A stretch of DNA of 64,000 nucleotides from Globisporangium splendens (Eukaryota > Oomycota > Peronosporomycetes > Pythiales > Pythiaceae): the NCBI GenBank assembly GCA_006386115.1, contig VFIW01000019.1, forward strand, positions 538,843-602,842, in the 5' to 3' direction. The notes beneath the pieces are model-generated. The model did not search any database. It was not told the origin of the DNA and saw only the letters and a list, made by a program, of their open reading frames with translations. Position 1 is the stretch's first letter, and every line of letters begins with the position of its first letter. Of this stretch, positions 31,008 to 41,442 are shown piece by piece. Made by a program: the position numbers and the translations under genes.

Positions 31008-34000
31008 CTATAGCGCGGATTGCAATAGATCACTTCTGAATGCTAAATAATCTTTGACCAGGATGGCATGTTCTCTTGGTCCTATGTGAGGCTGCCTTGT
31101 GTTGTCCAATGACCTTGGGTCTTCCGAACTTCGCACAAGCCAATGCATGACGTCGTTGTCAAGATCCTGGGTGAGATTGTTGAAAGCAACTCTTTGAGTT
31201 GGGAAGTGAACCTGCGTTGAGGTTCTGGTGTCCATGGCTAGGTTGGCGGCTGAGTCCGCCATCTTGTTGAAGGCACGGTAGTGATGGTACCATCCTCGGA
31301 TGTCGATGCAATCCGCGAGTCGTCGACTTGTCTGGTATAAACGTGCCAATCGGTGCTGTCGAGGGGACCGATGCATTCGCTGTTGGGAGATAATGAGTGC
31401 ACTGTCTCCAATCACGCACAACGGTTCGAAGTGACTGCGTTGGGCTTCTCGGAGTCCGTGTATGAGACCCCAGTACTCGGCAAAGTTGTTGGTCGTGTCC
31501 TTCCTGCTATACGCCATGCTCGCGGCCCAAATTAAACTGGCTGTGTGCGAGTCCTTATGGACACGCACGATAATGGATCCAGTCCCTCCTGGTCCTGGAT
31601 TGCCGCGTGATCCCGCCATCGAAAAACAACAGGTAAACGCCGCGAGTATCACTTGGAGTCAAGGGGATGGCGTCGGTTTGGCTGAGAAAGCAGTCGACAT
31701 ATGCCTTGAGAACTGCTGCAACCGTGTGACCGTCAGAGTCTCCAGCTTGCGCTTCAGCGAGTCGTGTGAGGTTTCGCATTCCTGCCTCTAATCTGGTCAT
31801 CATGATCGCCATCTCAGCAGTCGATTTGATTGGATCCGAATCCATGCGTCGCAGATGCGCACACCAAATGGTCTGTATGAGCGATGCGCTCATATATCGC
31901 CACAGCATGTGTGCGACGGAATAGAGATGATCTTGGAGATGTTCATTGGAGAACTTGTGTCCGATAATGTGTCTCTTGATCGTGGTCCATGCATGCCTTG
32001 GAGTATGTGGTAGATCCAGACTGAAGATCCAGATTGCGGGGTCGTGACCAGGAGTGATTTCGATCTTCGCCCATAGCGCATAAAAGTAGTTCCACACGAG
32101 TTTGGCTTTCGGACACTCCCAGAGTAGATGTTGAACAGAAGATTGGACAACTTGGGAACATTCGGGATTCGAGCAGGATAGATCAGCTTTCTCATAGTTC
32201 CACATGGAGAGTCGGTTGGCTTTCAGCCGGAGAAGAGTCTGGGCTGTATAAACAGTAATCCCTGGGATGTTGTGTAATTCGCTCCATCGGATTAATTGCA
32301 GTCCTGGCCACAGAGATCCTGCTGTATGGACAGCTTTGCTGACTGCTGCATCTCGAGTATCTTTGCCAATTTGTGTCCTCGTTGCTGCAACTTGTTGCCG
32401 ATAGAAAGATCTGGTCGTATTGTATCGTCCGTTGCCACCCCAATAGTTGCACGATTCTTGTGAAACGTGGATGTGCATGGAACGACACCTTCTGCCCGTT
32501 CAAGTCTCTTGTTGCCATGATGTCACAGTCCATTGCGGAGTGAACTGTATGCGTAGCTTTGACTAGGGTCGTGTCGACGTGGGTCAGAGTTGCTTCACTG
32601 GTGTGCAGATGCCATTCGTGGTTGTAATGACGTTGCCCGTTGTACAGCCGAAGCACATTTGTTTGCTGTGGTCGATACAGAAGCTGTGGGAAGTTGGATA
32701 CCAACGTAGCACATAACCGCTCGAGCGCTCGAATAGACGGCCGGGAGAATCCGGAGATTCCACATGTTGGGATGAAGTTAAGCACTCCTGGTCTTATCCA
32801 CTCCCATCGAAGTATGTCACCCAGTTGTGCTGTTCCAACTGGTAATGGCGAGTGAGCAAGCTTGTAAGGGGAGCCGTTGGAATCAAGAAGCCACCCACCT
32901 GCAGTCGAGGTCATGTATGACAGCCATTCTGCACAGAATGTCCCACGTAGCTTTCGTCCTTCAGCGATGATACCTGGAAGCCTGTCAGACATTTTAGAGC
33001 TGAGGTCGATCTGGAACACATCGCCGTCCCATTGAGTCTGCACAATTGTCGACTTGAAGTGCTCGTAACACCAACGTACATTGTCACGTTCTCTGGGATC
33101 ATAGGGTCGAGAATGGAGCGACGCACACAATGCTGCGCCAGTTGTCCACATGTTATCACGAAGCTGGGGTGGCCGCCTTGGAATTGCATCGAGCGGCGTG
33201 ATGTACGTCGAAGAAGCCCTTGTGTTGTGCAGCAAGATTTCCCCGATGACCTGATCGATGTGAGAGGTAGTGATTGCCCATTTGGAGATTGCTGTGGCAC
33301 TCATCGTCATCAGCTCAGTTCTGATGTTGGGTACCGACAAGCCTCCATTCATTTTTTTGAGTTCAGCTTGTTCTTCCTTCATCCACGGTTTCGCAGGCTT
33401 ACCATTCCTTGAGCCCCAGACAAATTGTTTCACTAGGTCGTGTAGCTGATTGACAATAGCCGTAGAGGGCCAGGAGTGCCTGGCCACGTAAAGCACTTTG
33501 GGTGTGATGACGGCACTGGCAATTGCTGCGCGTTGGGCGACAGAGTGAGTTTTGAGACGCGCAAGTCGAAGTCTGACACGTAAGGCTTGGATGCACTTGG
33601 ACCAGTTACTTGCATTCGAAGGCGTTTGTCCGACTTGGATGCCGAGGTAGCGGCAATGTTCCTCACGTTGTAGCACATGAATGTCACTGACTGACTCTTC
33701 GGTGGAGCTATATTCCTTGTTCAGCGGCAATACTGCAGATTTGTGCCGATTGACTCGAAGCCCAGAAGCTGCTCCATATTTGTCCAGGATTGCAAACACG
33801 GCGTTAATATCCTTGGGATCGCTAAGATAAATGGTCGTGTCGTCTGCGTATCCTCCAATTCTGACCTCAGTTGCGCATCCTGCTGCCTGGAGTTCAACGC
33901 CGTGTATTTCGTCACTCTCTTCGATTTTCCGATAAAGAACCTCTAACGCCAAGATGAAGAGAAGAGGGGCCAGCGGACATCCTTGACGAATTCCGGATGT

Positions 34001-34262
34001 TACGTTGTACTTTCTCGACAGGAAACCGTTGACAATGAACTTGTAAGTGGTTTGAGAGTGTAACACTTTCACTAAGTGTACGAACTTCAATGGGAATCCA
34101 AGATGCTGGAGCGCTTGTGCCAGAAAGCTGCGATCGAGTGAATCATAGGCTTTAGCAAAATCAAGGAGCAACGCGATCGCTTTGGACATGGCGGGGTCGC
34201 TTGTGGCCCGCTGTTGCGCAGCCAATAACACATCGATCGTAGTTGGGATTGCTCGCCCTGGA
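31008..34262 (-). pseudogene. LINE A ORF2, RT core to RNase H
   Basis: Reading starts right after the solo LTR: GRAIPTTIDVLLAAQ continues the RT motif split by it (GFVP before, GRAI after). RT catalytic signatures follow: LLLDFAKAYDSLDR, GIRQGCPLAPLLF and GGYADDTTIYL (YADD). Near 32450 the frame shifts; the second frame has the Cys/His segment CSNPECSQVVQ..HLLWEC typical of LINE C-terminal zinc regions. Near 31610 it shifts again within LFFDGG/SRGNPGPGG, the first strand of RNase H. The third frame supplies the E (NNFAEYWGL), D (IGDSALII) and D (FNKMADSAAN) positions. Three frames mean no intact ORF2. Confidence 0.88.
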
Positions 34263-34626
34263 TGTGACGGATGCGTCAGCTTAGCTTCTCAAAGCTAAAG
34301 CGTGATTCGCATACGTCATTCGAAGAGATTGCAATGAACATTGATAGCATAAAAGCACGACAGAAAACAGAAATTGCGTATCATTGCACTCAAGTTAGTG
34401 GTGTAGTTTTTATTCGTAAATGAATCCAGTACGCAGTAGAAAAATGAAGCTAAGCGTAGGACACTAGTAAGCATGTCTATGAGGCACTCATGGCCACTGC
34501 TTTGCCACTCCATGTACGAGCAAGCGCTAGCAAACACCCTAACTATAAATCTCACTTTCCATTTTACCTTGATCCACTCAATTTCCATTCCAAGCATCGT
34601 ATCCCAAAGCGCCTACTACTGTGACA
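34263..34626 (+). repeat. Solo LTR of the element-3 family inside LINE A
   Basis: 364 bp starting TGTGACGGATGCGTCAGC and ending CTACTACTGTGACA (TG...CA). It is flanked by CTGGA on both sides (34258-34262 and 34627-34631), the 5-bp duplication expected for LTR integrases. Removing the LTR and one CTGGA restores the normal LINE RT motif GFVPGR. No internal Ty3/gypsy sequence is present, so this is the product of LTR-LTR recombination. It matches the 3' LTR of element 3 better than that element's 5' LTR does. Confidence 0.95.
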
Positions 34627-36731
34627 CTGGAACGAAACCAGCTTGCATGTGATGGATAAGCCAAGGGAGCACAGTTCGTAATCTGGTTGCAAATATCCGT
34701 GTGAATATTTTGTAATCAGAGTTGAGGAGTGCAATTGGCCTGTAGTCCAGCGGCGATGCAGCAGAGACGGACTTTTTTATGCAGTGAATATGAGCTTCAC
34801 TGAACGAACTTGGTAGAACGCATTCGGGTATCCACAAGTTGAAAAGTCGCTCGAATAGGCCGATAATCTCGTCACAGTGGTCTCTGTACCAGTCATTGCC
34901 GAGTTCGTCAGGACCGTGAGCTTTGCCTCTCTTGCATTTCTTCACAGCCTGTTTAATTTCACTCGAATTGATCGGTTTGAGCAGGAAGCCTAATCTGTCC
35001 GACGGAGGAATAGCTGTTCCTGGATCAAGGATTTGATCGATGTCAGTTTGCAGAGTGGGCGCCTGTTGCATGATTGATTTCCATCCTTCTCCCATGTCGT
35101 CAGCAAGTTCTCGTGAACGCATGGGTCCGTAAGTCGCTGTGCCACCGAGTGTGAAGATAGTGTTGTCAAGGAACTTGGTCGAGATACGCTTGTAGAAGGA
35201 TTTGCTCGTTTTTCGTTCATGATGCATGTGCTCCCGAAAAATGCGGTCCCGTTTCGAAGCCTGCCACTTAGATTTGCATTCTGCAATGGCACGACGGATA
35301 CTCGTGGCGGTGGTAAGAAACTCTTGCGACAACCCCACGTTTTGATCACTCACCGCTCCACCAGAGCGATCGAGCATCTGCGCTTCCGATTCTGAGAGGC
35401 GTCGTTGCAACCTCTGGATTTTCTTCTTGTATCCTTGATTCAATCTGGCGAAGTACGATTTTTTAGCTTCAAGGTACCTGATCCTGAGCGCGATCTTGGC
35501 TTCATCCCACCAATTTGCTGTTGCCAGAGCATAATCACGAGGCGAAGAGTAACGTCCACGTAATTCATCAAGTTGATCATGGACTTTTTCGAAGAAATCT
35601 TTTCCAATACTCGCCGCGTGCGCCGCTGCATTCTTCGGAAGTGGATAGACAACTCGAGGTTTCTTGCTTTGGATCACCTTGTCAGGAGCAGCTACCGGAT
35701 CGTGACTCCATTGTGATCGGAGAATGGACCAGCTACGCTTTGGTAGACGCTGCGAACCCAGTCGAGATGGTCATTGCTGCAGTACCATCGGTCGAGCCTA
35801 CTGCTGGCACTGCCGCCTGAAGGCAGTGTATAGTAGTAGGTGTGATGCTGTCGATGGAATGCTTTGACGTCTCGTGTGTCCGTGGCGCGAAGAGCATCAT
35901 CCTCGAGGGTGTCAACAAGATTCAATTTCTGGAGCAGTTTCTTCAATTCCCTGGAATCGTGCACTTTGTTGTGGTTGTTGTGAGACCTGTCTGCCGTCTG
36001 GTTGAGAGTGCAATTAAAGTCTCCACCGCACAGAATGGGTCCATCATGTGACGAGAGGAGACCTGATAGTGCTCTGTAGAAAGCTTCCCTTGCAAATACG
36101 GTAGAAGGAGCGTAGTGTTGAGAAGTAACACCGTTTCACCACGCAACGTCACCATAGCTGCCATCCAGTGCGCATTCCACTGGTCCTGCTTATATGGAGC
36201 CAGTGTAGGTATGCACGAATAGGGATTCAACAAGATCGCCACTCCTCCTTTGCGCTCGGTGGAAGCTGACCAAAGAGAGAGTCTGGGATCCGACTCTTCT
36301 GATGGTTCCTGAAAACCCCAACTTCGACGAAATCTGGATTGCATCGATGCCACTTCGGTCTCCAGGACGTGCGTTTCTTGGAGAAAGACAATGTCCAATG
36401 ATCCCGAGTCATCAGTCTGTCGAAAATGTGAAAACCACGCGTTCAGATTGGCGTCGGATTTGGAGAACCCCATCACATTCTGTGTGTGGAATCCAACAGT
36501 TAGCTCATGGCGAGCACTGATTGTCGCACTGCGCCTTCTGGGTCGGTGATTGTCACGACGAGCTTGGGTTGTGGGTTGATATGGTTGCAACGGTAGTCCA
36601 TCGCCGGAATACGTTGATATGCCTTGTATTCCACGCTGTACTTCCGCCGGAGAGACAGCTGAGCCATCTCCCCCTGCTCGCACTGAACTGCCACCAAGTA
36701 CAGTGCGAGTTGAGGCACCATGGGTGCCTTT
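34627..36731 (-). pseudogene. LINE A ORF2, endonuclease and N-terminal RT
   Basis: The EEP endonuclease begins near 36510 with ELTVGFHTQNVMGF, then the catalytic Glu in VFLQETHV, then a DP..GGDFN block, LDRWYCS and GPFSDHNGV (the SDH motif). A one-base frameshift lies exactly at the DP/ILCGGDFN junction near 36045 and is shared with LINE B. The following frame continues through the linker to RT motifs KRGKAHGPDELGNDWY, LDYRPIALLNSDYKIF and ends at GFVP against the solo LTR. The 5' end of the frame (upstream of GTHGAS) is host sequence, since the element is truncated at 36731. Confidence 0.88.
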
Positions 36732-36745
36732 GGAAATCAACATCT

Positions 36746-37920
36746 GGTGCGGGCCGTACGTATGGCTGACTCCTGCAATGTTACTAAGGTGCCCATGTGG
36801 CTCCAGACACTGTAGATGATTGCATCTTGGCATCATTACCGCAACTGTACGATGGAAGCTGTCCCCCATTGTGAGCAAGTTGTGCTTCGAGAGACAGCTG
36901 CGCGGTTCTGTTTGTCATCAAATCTTCTTTTGCTTCCACCGTCGAGGTGAGGTGATCCCACGACACAGAGCGAAATTGAGATGGTGGATTGAGATTTGAT
37001 GCGCTGCCTCTGCAGTTCCTATCGGTGCTTCAGAAATGGCGACACCGGATAGATTCGCGAAGCACTAAGAAGATACTTATTAGCCTTCGTTTTAACTAAG
37101 TTTTGACCCTTTTAATAACCCATTTTTAACGGCAAAAGTAGGTAGTTGCACATGAATTCCCAGACACGGATTACACTGCACCACGCAGTTTGCTGACTCG
37201 TGCATCTCCAAGCCTCTCTGCGTTGGCGATGGCCACCTCGGTATCAGCGTCACGGTGATGCTCAGTTCAGGTCACTTTGTGGCCGAGTCTCGCAGGCAGT
37301 GCGCGTCCTTCGCACCCCCCGACTTCGTCAGAGCTTCCACGATCACCTTGACGCCCTTCGCCAGGACCAGTTGTTTACCATGCAGCTGTACACCACCAAT
37401 TGAAGACCGCTTTCGCTGGCGCCGTTGCAGGGTCCTAAAGATTAAATCGCCTCATAATCCAATGCGGTTTTCTGTCTTGTGCATCAAAGTATATCGCGCC
37501 ATCTCTCGTGGTGTCACCGCTCACGGTTGCTTCGAACGTTGTGTCTCCGTTCGTCCGACGAACTTCGTCGTGCGGGCGTTCTAGATCGTGCCTTTCCTCA
37601 AGAGCAAGTACAATTGTGTCACTGCGTGTCACTCAAGCGAAGCTCGACGCTCAAACCGACCCCTATTGCAATCCCAAAACCTGCCCAACTTTTTCAACCA
37701 CTTCAGTGTCCGACCACAAAGTGCCTTAAATAGGTTGCATCATGATTACAAAACGGGGTCATGCAAAAGCCAAATAGGAGTGCAAAGCATGGTGTGTGAT
37801 GCCATGTAAATCAGAGTGCAGGCATGATGGCTGGCTCAGTGTTGAGCAAGCCGTTGAGACCGTGAGAGCCACTTTTAATTTTGCAATATTATAGTGGGAC
37901 ATGAGCAGACACGGAGGCGC
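36746..37920. other. Host sequence between LINE A and Ty3/gypsy element 3
   Basis: About 1.2 kb that was continuous with 30888 before LINE A inserted. Minus-strand frames at 36784-36966 and plus-strand frames near 37200-37730 are short and without motifs. I call nothing here. Confidence 0.45.
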
Positions 37921-38284
37921 TGTGACGGATGCGTCAGCTTAGCTTCTCAAAGCTAAAGCGTGATTCGCATACGTCATTCGAAGAGATTGCAATGAACATT
38001 GATAGCATAAAAGCACGACAGAAAACAGAAATTGCGTATCATTGCACTCAAGTTAGTGGTGTAGTTTTTATTCGTAAATGAATCCAGTATGCAGTAGAAA
38101 AATGAAGCTAAGCGTAGGACACTAGTAAGCATGTCTATGAGGCACTCATGGCCACTGCTTTGCCACTCCATGTACGAGCAAGCGCTAGCAAACACCCTAA
38201 CTATAAATCTCACTTTCCATTTTACCTTGATCCACTCAAGTTCCATTCCAAGCATCGTATCCCAAAGCGCCTACTACTGTGACA
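37921..38284 (+). repeat. 5' LTR of Ty3/gypsy element 3
   Basis: 364 bp, TGTGACGGATGCGTC to TACTGTGACA. It differs from both the 3' LTR and the solo LTR at the same two sites (AGTATGCAG versus AGTACGCAG near 38089, CAAGTTCC versus CAATTTCC near 38240). Confidence 0.95.
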
Positions 38285-38303
38285 TGGTAGCACTTGTTGG
38301 TCA
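38285..38303 (+). promoter_or_regulatory. tRNA primer binding site, element 3
   Basis: TGGTAGCACTTGTTGGTCA immediately after the 5' LTR; identical over 19 bases with the primer binding site of element 1 at 18152, so both use the same tRNA primer. Confidence 0.78.
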
Positions 38304-38763
38304 TCGATCCAACAGTCCAAGATTTGATCAATCTTCATCCAAGTGTCGACAAACTGTTTTCAAGCTTCGATAATTTCTTGTCCAAGCTTCGAGAATTGCT
38401 CTCCAAATTTGGATTTCATCAATTTCGACATTTCGAATTCATCGTTTAGGGTCTAGAACCGAGCTACTGGAGGGAGGTTCTATATCCTACTGTTGTTGTT
38501 ACTGGGTGCTATAAGCGGAAAGTAACGCAGCAGTATTTGGGTTGCCGTCAAAAAATCTTTTACAGTTTCTGTAACTGGTTGGTGTGGTTACACAGTTCGT
38601 GTGGTTCACATAGGAAACTCTTTCATTGGGTCTGTGGTTTAGTGCCGTGTGCCTGTCCCGCCATTGAAAACACAGAGAATAACTTTCCTATATACCATCA
38701 ATACTGGTGTTTGATCTACACTCGAGTGTTGCAGTAATACTAAGAGTATTGTGAACTTAGTTC

Positions 38764-39066
38764 ATGGGAAAACGAAAAACCCGTGAACCAGAAGATACTT
38801 TTCAGCAAACCTTTGAATCGCTTACTTCTGATTTTGAAGTTGCGCAGAAGTTGCGTCGTGATTTGTGGTTGACGACTGTTAAACAAAACAAACTCGTCAA
38901 TCTCATCAGACATTTGATTCCTGACGCTGCGAACGCGGGTGCTCGTAACGTGATTCACGAGTTCACCAACCTTGTTCGTCATCGAATTGCCCAACTCGAA
39001 GCCCTAGTCGTAAATTCGCTTGATCATAGTATACATCTGTATAAGAAGCGTCGTTTAAATAAATAG
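38764..39066 (+). CDS. Small upstream ORF (ORF0) of Ty3/gypsy element 3
   Basis: A 100-aa ORF that starts MGKRKTREPE and ends in a basic cluster (KKRRLNK). The middle is helical with regularly spaced Leu/Ile (LIRHLIPD, VIHEFTNLVRHRIAQLEAL). It corresponds to ORF0 of element 1 (18417-18791): same first eight residues, same IP block, same E-T-R-Q-E-L pattern, same basic end. It precedes the gag ATG at 39120 by 53 bases with no overlap here. No named domain. A nucleic-acid-binding or chaperone role would fit the charge but is only a guess. Confidence 0.68.
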   Translation: MGKRKTREPEDTFQQTFESLTSDFEVAQKLRRDLWLTTVKQNKLVNLIRHLIPDAANAGARNVIHEFTNLVRHRIAQLEALVVNSLDHSIHLYKKRRLNK

Positions 39067-39119
39067 TTTCTTTTTTTTTTGGTAGATTACGCTACGGAAA
39101 GTCCATTAGCTCCCTTACA

Positions 39120-39180
39120 ATGAGTGGAAGGAGGGGTAGAGCGAGTGAGCGTCCATCACCAAATCCAAGACCACGGCAAC
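39120..39180 (+). pseudogene. First 20 codons of element-3 gag, cut off by nested element 2
   Basis: The ATG at 39120 opens a basic, Pro/Arg-rich start (MSGRRGRASERPSPNP) that runs into the nested insertion at 39181. The TSD GCAAC (39176-39180 and 47685-47689) shows where the frame resumes: after removing the nest and one TSD copy, the frame continues without a stop into 47690 onward and into the long polyprotein. Confidence 0.85.
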
Positions 39181-39713
39181 TGTAACCGGACACTTCCGAG
39201 TTACGCAGCACGGTACGTGTGTGAGGAAGCGTATGCAACGCTTCTCTCAAGGACTCTGTTCAGAGAGCGGTTGCCTGCTTCCTGCAGTGCAACAATCGGT
39301 TACCTATAGTCTCTATAGAGTAACCGTCGATAACCAAAGACTCAGTTAACGGTAAAAATGGAACTGTTTATTTGTTGGAGGTTGCCCTCTGTAGGACAAC
39401 CTGGATTATCTTTATGTAACTATGAACAATAGCAATCTCAAGTGTAATTACTCCCCATGGGGCAATGAGTGGCTATGAAAGACTAACGCTAGTTGTCTTA
39501 TGTGATTGGATGAAATGCATGTTCAATTATATCCAATCGGAGGCGCCGTCACTCAGACTGGCTGCCGGCTCCACCGTGAAGGTTCGAGCAAGTACGACGA
39601 ACCTCATGGTTCGGTCTTAAACTTGTTGCGCGTACTCTACGTACCGCAAGGTTCGGTTTGGTTGTGTGGCACAACACAAGTGCGTAACCATGTTACAGTG
39701 TAACCCCGTTACA
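39181..39713 (-). repeat. 3' LTR of Ty3/gypsy element 2
   Basis: 533 bp with inverted ends TGTAAC/GTTACA. One base shorter than the other LTR (CTATAGTCTC versus CTATAGGTCTC) plus about nine substitutions. Confidence 0.95.
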
Positions 39714-39897
39714 CCACCCCCCACTTAAAGTGCGAAACACTCGAAGGGTCGGTGTGAGAAACGTGTGGATCTCGCGCGTGTGCGCCGAGAAAGGGGAACA
39801 TTCGTGTATTCCTCGGGAAAGAGCACAGCGGCGACGCGTGCGTTAATTTCACCGAGTGTTGGCACATATAGTCACTGTGCTCGCGCACGTGAGTATC

Positions 39898-41442
39898 ATG
39901 GCCACCAACAAAGCTGTCCGCGAGAAGCTCGCGCGACAAAAAGGGGAAGGCGTCGGCACTCTCGTCGAAACTCTGCGCAAGCGCGAGGAAGACAGAGAGG
40001 TCGCGTCGAGCGCAAGACGAACGACGGTCACCGCGGATGCGGTCGACGTGCCTGCGGAGAGCGACGGCAGGTCTGCTCCCACATCTGATAGCGCTCCTGC
40101 TATAAGCAGTGAGCTGCGATTCGGAGATCTCCCTTCCGTGAAGCCGTTGTTCGCGCGTGCTTTGGAAGAGGAGGAAGCGACTGAGGAATTCCTCGTCGTT
40201 GACAATGACGGGAGCTCGCTTGAAGACGAGGGAGCGCTCACCGTGAAGCTCGGCTCCATCGACGAGTGGGTCGAGTACGAGGAGTTGCAAAGCGAGCGAC
40301 ACGCCGCTTATCTCCACGAGCTCGAGCGAGATCCATCCGCTGACGTCTCGATGTATCGGACGAAGGAGGAAAATGACGCCGTTGAGGCTGTCAACAATCG
40401 TAAGAGGAAGCACGAAGTCCTCATTACAAACGAAGAGGCAGGAGTGCGAGCCATCGTTCACGATGAGCTCAAGTACTCACTGCCCGAAATGCCGCCGCCA
40501 GAACTATGGCCGGCTGGCAAGACCGCATCGAATCTGCTCGCGAGAGCTAGACTTTGTGCGCGGGACTATGACGCTCAATTTAAAAATTGGCGTGAAAAGC
40601 GATTGCGGGGTGAAAATGGGGAATTGCGTATTCACCCGATCCCAGTCGTCCTCTTTGTTGGAGAGACGGAAGAAGAGTACGATGCCGACTTCATGTCGTG
40701 CATCAGTAAAATTAAGGGAGGTAGCACTCGCACAGTGTCTACCGATCCGACAGCGCAACGCAGTCAACGCATGCAATTTGCAGTTGACCGTGTTCGTCTG
40801 TTTCGCTCCAAGCAGGGCGGTGGCACGCCTCTGCGAGCGGGTGGTCGCGCTGGTAACAGGCGACAAATTACTCGCGCGAATGACAGTCCCTCAGTTGCGC
40901 CTCAAAGGCGTCAACAAGATCCGGGACGTCTTCGCGAAGACGCTCAGCAGGCTCCCACGAGCTCTGCGACACATCGTACCCACGCCACTTCACAAGGTAG
41001 TGGGTGTTCCCCTTACGCCGCTGCACACGCAGCAGGCGCTCAACATGGTAGTGGCGCTGTCCCTGCTTGTCAATCAGCGGGACAGGTGGCGCCCTACTTC
41101 GCTTCAGCATCGGTGGTTGCACCAGATGCGATGGTTCAGATGGTTCACGCGAACGCATCGTCTTTGGGGGCGCTACAGCAAGCCGTCCGTACCCTTCGCC
41201 AGCAATATCTGGACGAAACCTCGCTGTTGAAGCAGAGGGTGACAGCGCTTGAGACGGAGCTGAAGGAAGCTCGTCAGATGCTGGAGGAGTACCATGTCCG
41301 CGGGAAGCACTTCCACGCGAGGTACGCTCCGCGAGTGAAGACGCTTTGGGAGAGGCACAACGCGCTCGTGTCTCGATGGGCGGCGTCTGAGCCCCCTGAT
41401 GAGACCGACGTTCTCCCGGACTGGGATAAGAATCCACAGTAG
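39898..41442 (+). CDS. Antisense ORF of Ty3/gypsy element 2, coiled-coil protein of unknown function
   Basis: A 514-codon frame (ATG at 39898; open 14 codons further up) on the strand opposite to gag-pol, starting near the 3' LTR. Bases 39898-40867 overlap no element gene, while 40868-41442 lie antisense to the pol C-terminus including the chromodomain. The protein is acidic and Ser/Ala-rich at the start (MATNKAVREKLARQKGEG), has a conserved-looking middle (PPPELWPAGKTASNLLARAR, then IHPIPVVLFVGETEEEYDADF), a low-complexity Arg/Gln/Ala stretch over the pol overlap, and a C-terminal coiled coil with Leu heptads (LLKQRVTALETELKEARQML). I recognise no family. The 320 non-overlapping codons without a stop argue for coding; the overlapped part could be open because of the sense codons of pol. 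Antisense accessory ORFs are known in some plant Ty3/gypsy elements. Confidence 0.55.
   Translation: MATNKAVREKLARQKGEGVGTLVETLRKREEDREVASSARRTTVTADAVDVPAESDGRSAPTSDSAPAISSELRFGDLPSVKPLFARALEEEEATEEFLVVDNDGSSLEDEGALTVKLGSIDEWVEYEELQSERHAAYLHELERDPSADVSMYRTKEENDAVEAVNNRKRKHEVLITNEEAGVRAIVHDELKYSLPEMPPPELWPAGKTASNLLARARLCARDYDAQFKNWREKRLRGENGELRIHPIPVVLFVGETEEEYDADFMSCISKIKGGSTRTVSTDPTAQRSQRMQFAVDRVRLFRSKQGGGTPLRAGGRAGNRRQITRANDSPSVAPQRRQQDPGRLREDAQQAPTSSATHRTHATSQGSGCSPYAAAHAAGAQHGSGAVPACQSAGQVAPYFASASVVAPDAMVQMVHANASSLGALQQAVRTLRQQYLDETSLLKQRVTALETELKEARQMLEEYHVRGKHFHARYAPRVKTLWERHNALVSRWAASEPPDETDVLPDWDKNPQ

Larger units (their letters stand above)
30903..36731 (-). mobile_element. LINE A: APE-type non-LTR retrotransposon, 5'-truncated, with solo LTR inside
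   Basis: A minus-strand LINE with, in order, an APE/EEP endonuclease, RT, a Cys-rich zinc segment and RNase H. It is flanked by a perfect 14-bp direct repeat GGAAATCAACATCT (30889-30902 and 36732-36745). The 3' end is GTGAGG-type sequence at 30915 with a short A/T tail, and the 5' truncation falls within the beginning of ORF2, so ORF1 is absent. A 364-bp LTR interrupts RT at 34263-34626. The element without LTR is about 5.46 kb. Several frameshifts make it inactive. Confidence 0.93.

Noticed and set aside
39709..40461. A 250-codon minus-strand frame next to the 3' LTR of element 2, considered as an extra pol-side ORF
   Set aside because: The plus-strand frame here is longer, starts with a good ATG and has ordered features, while the minus frame starts and ends at random and enters the LTR.
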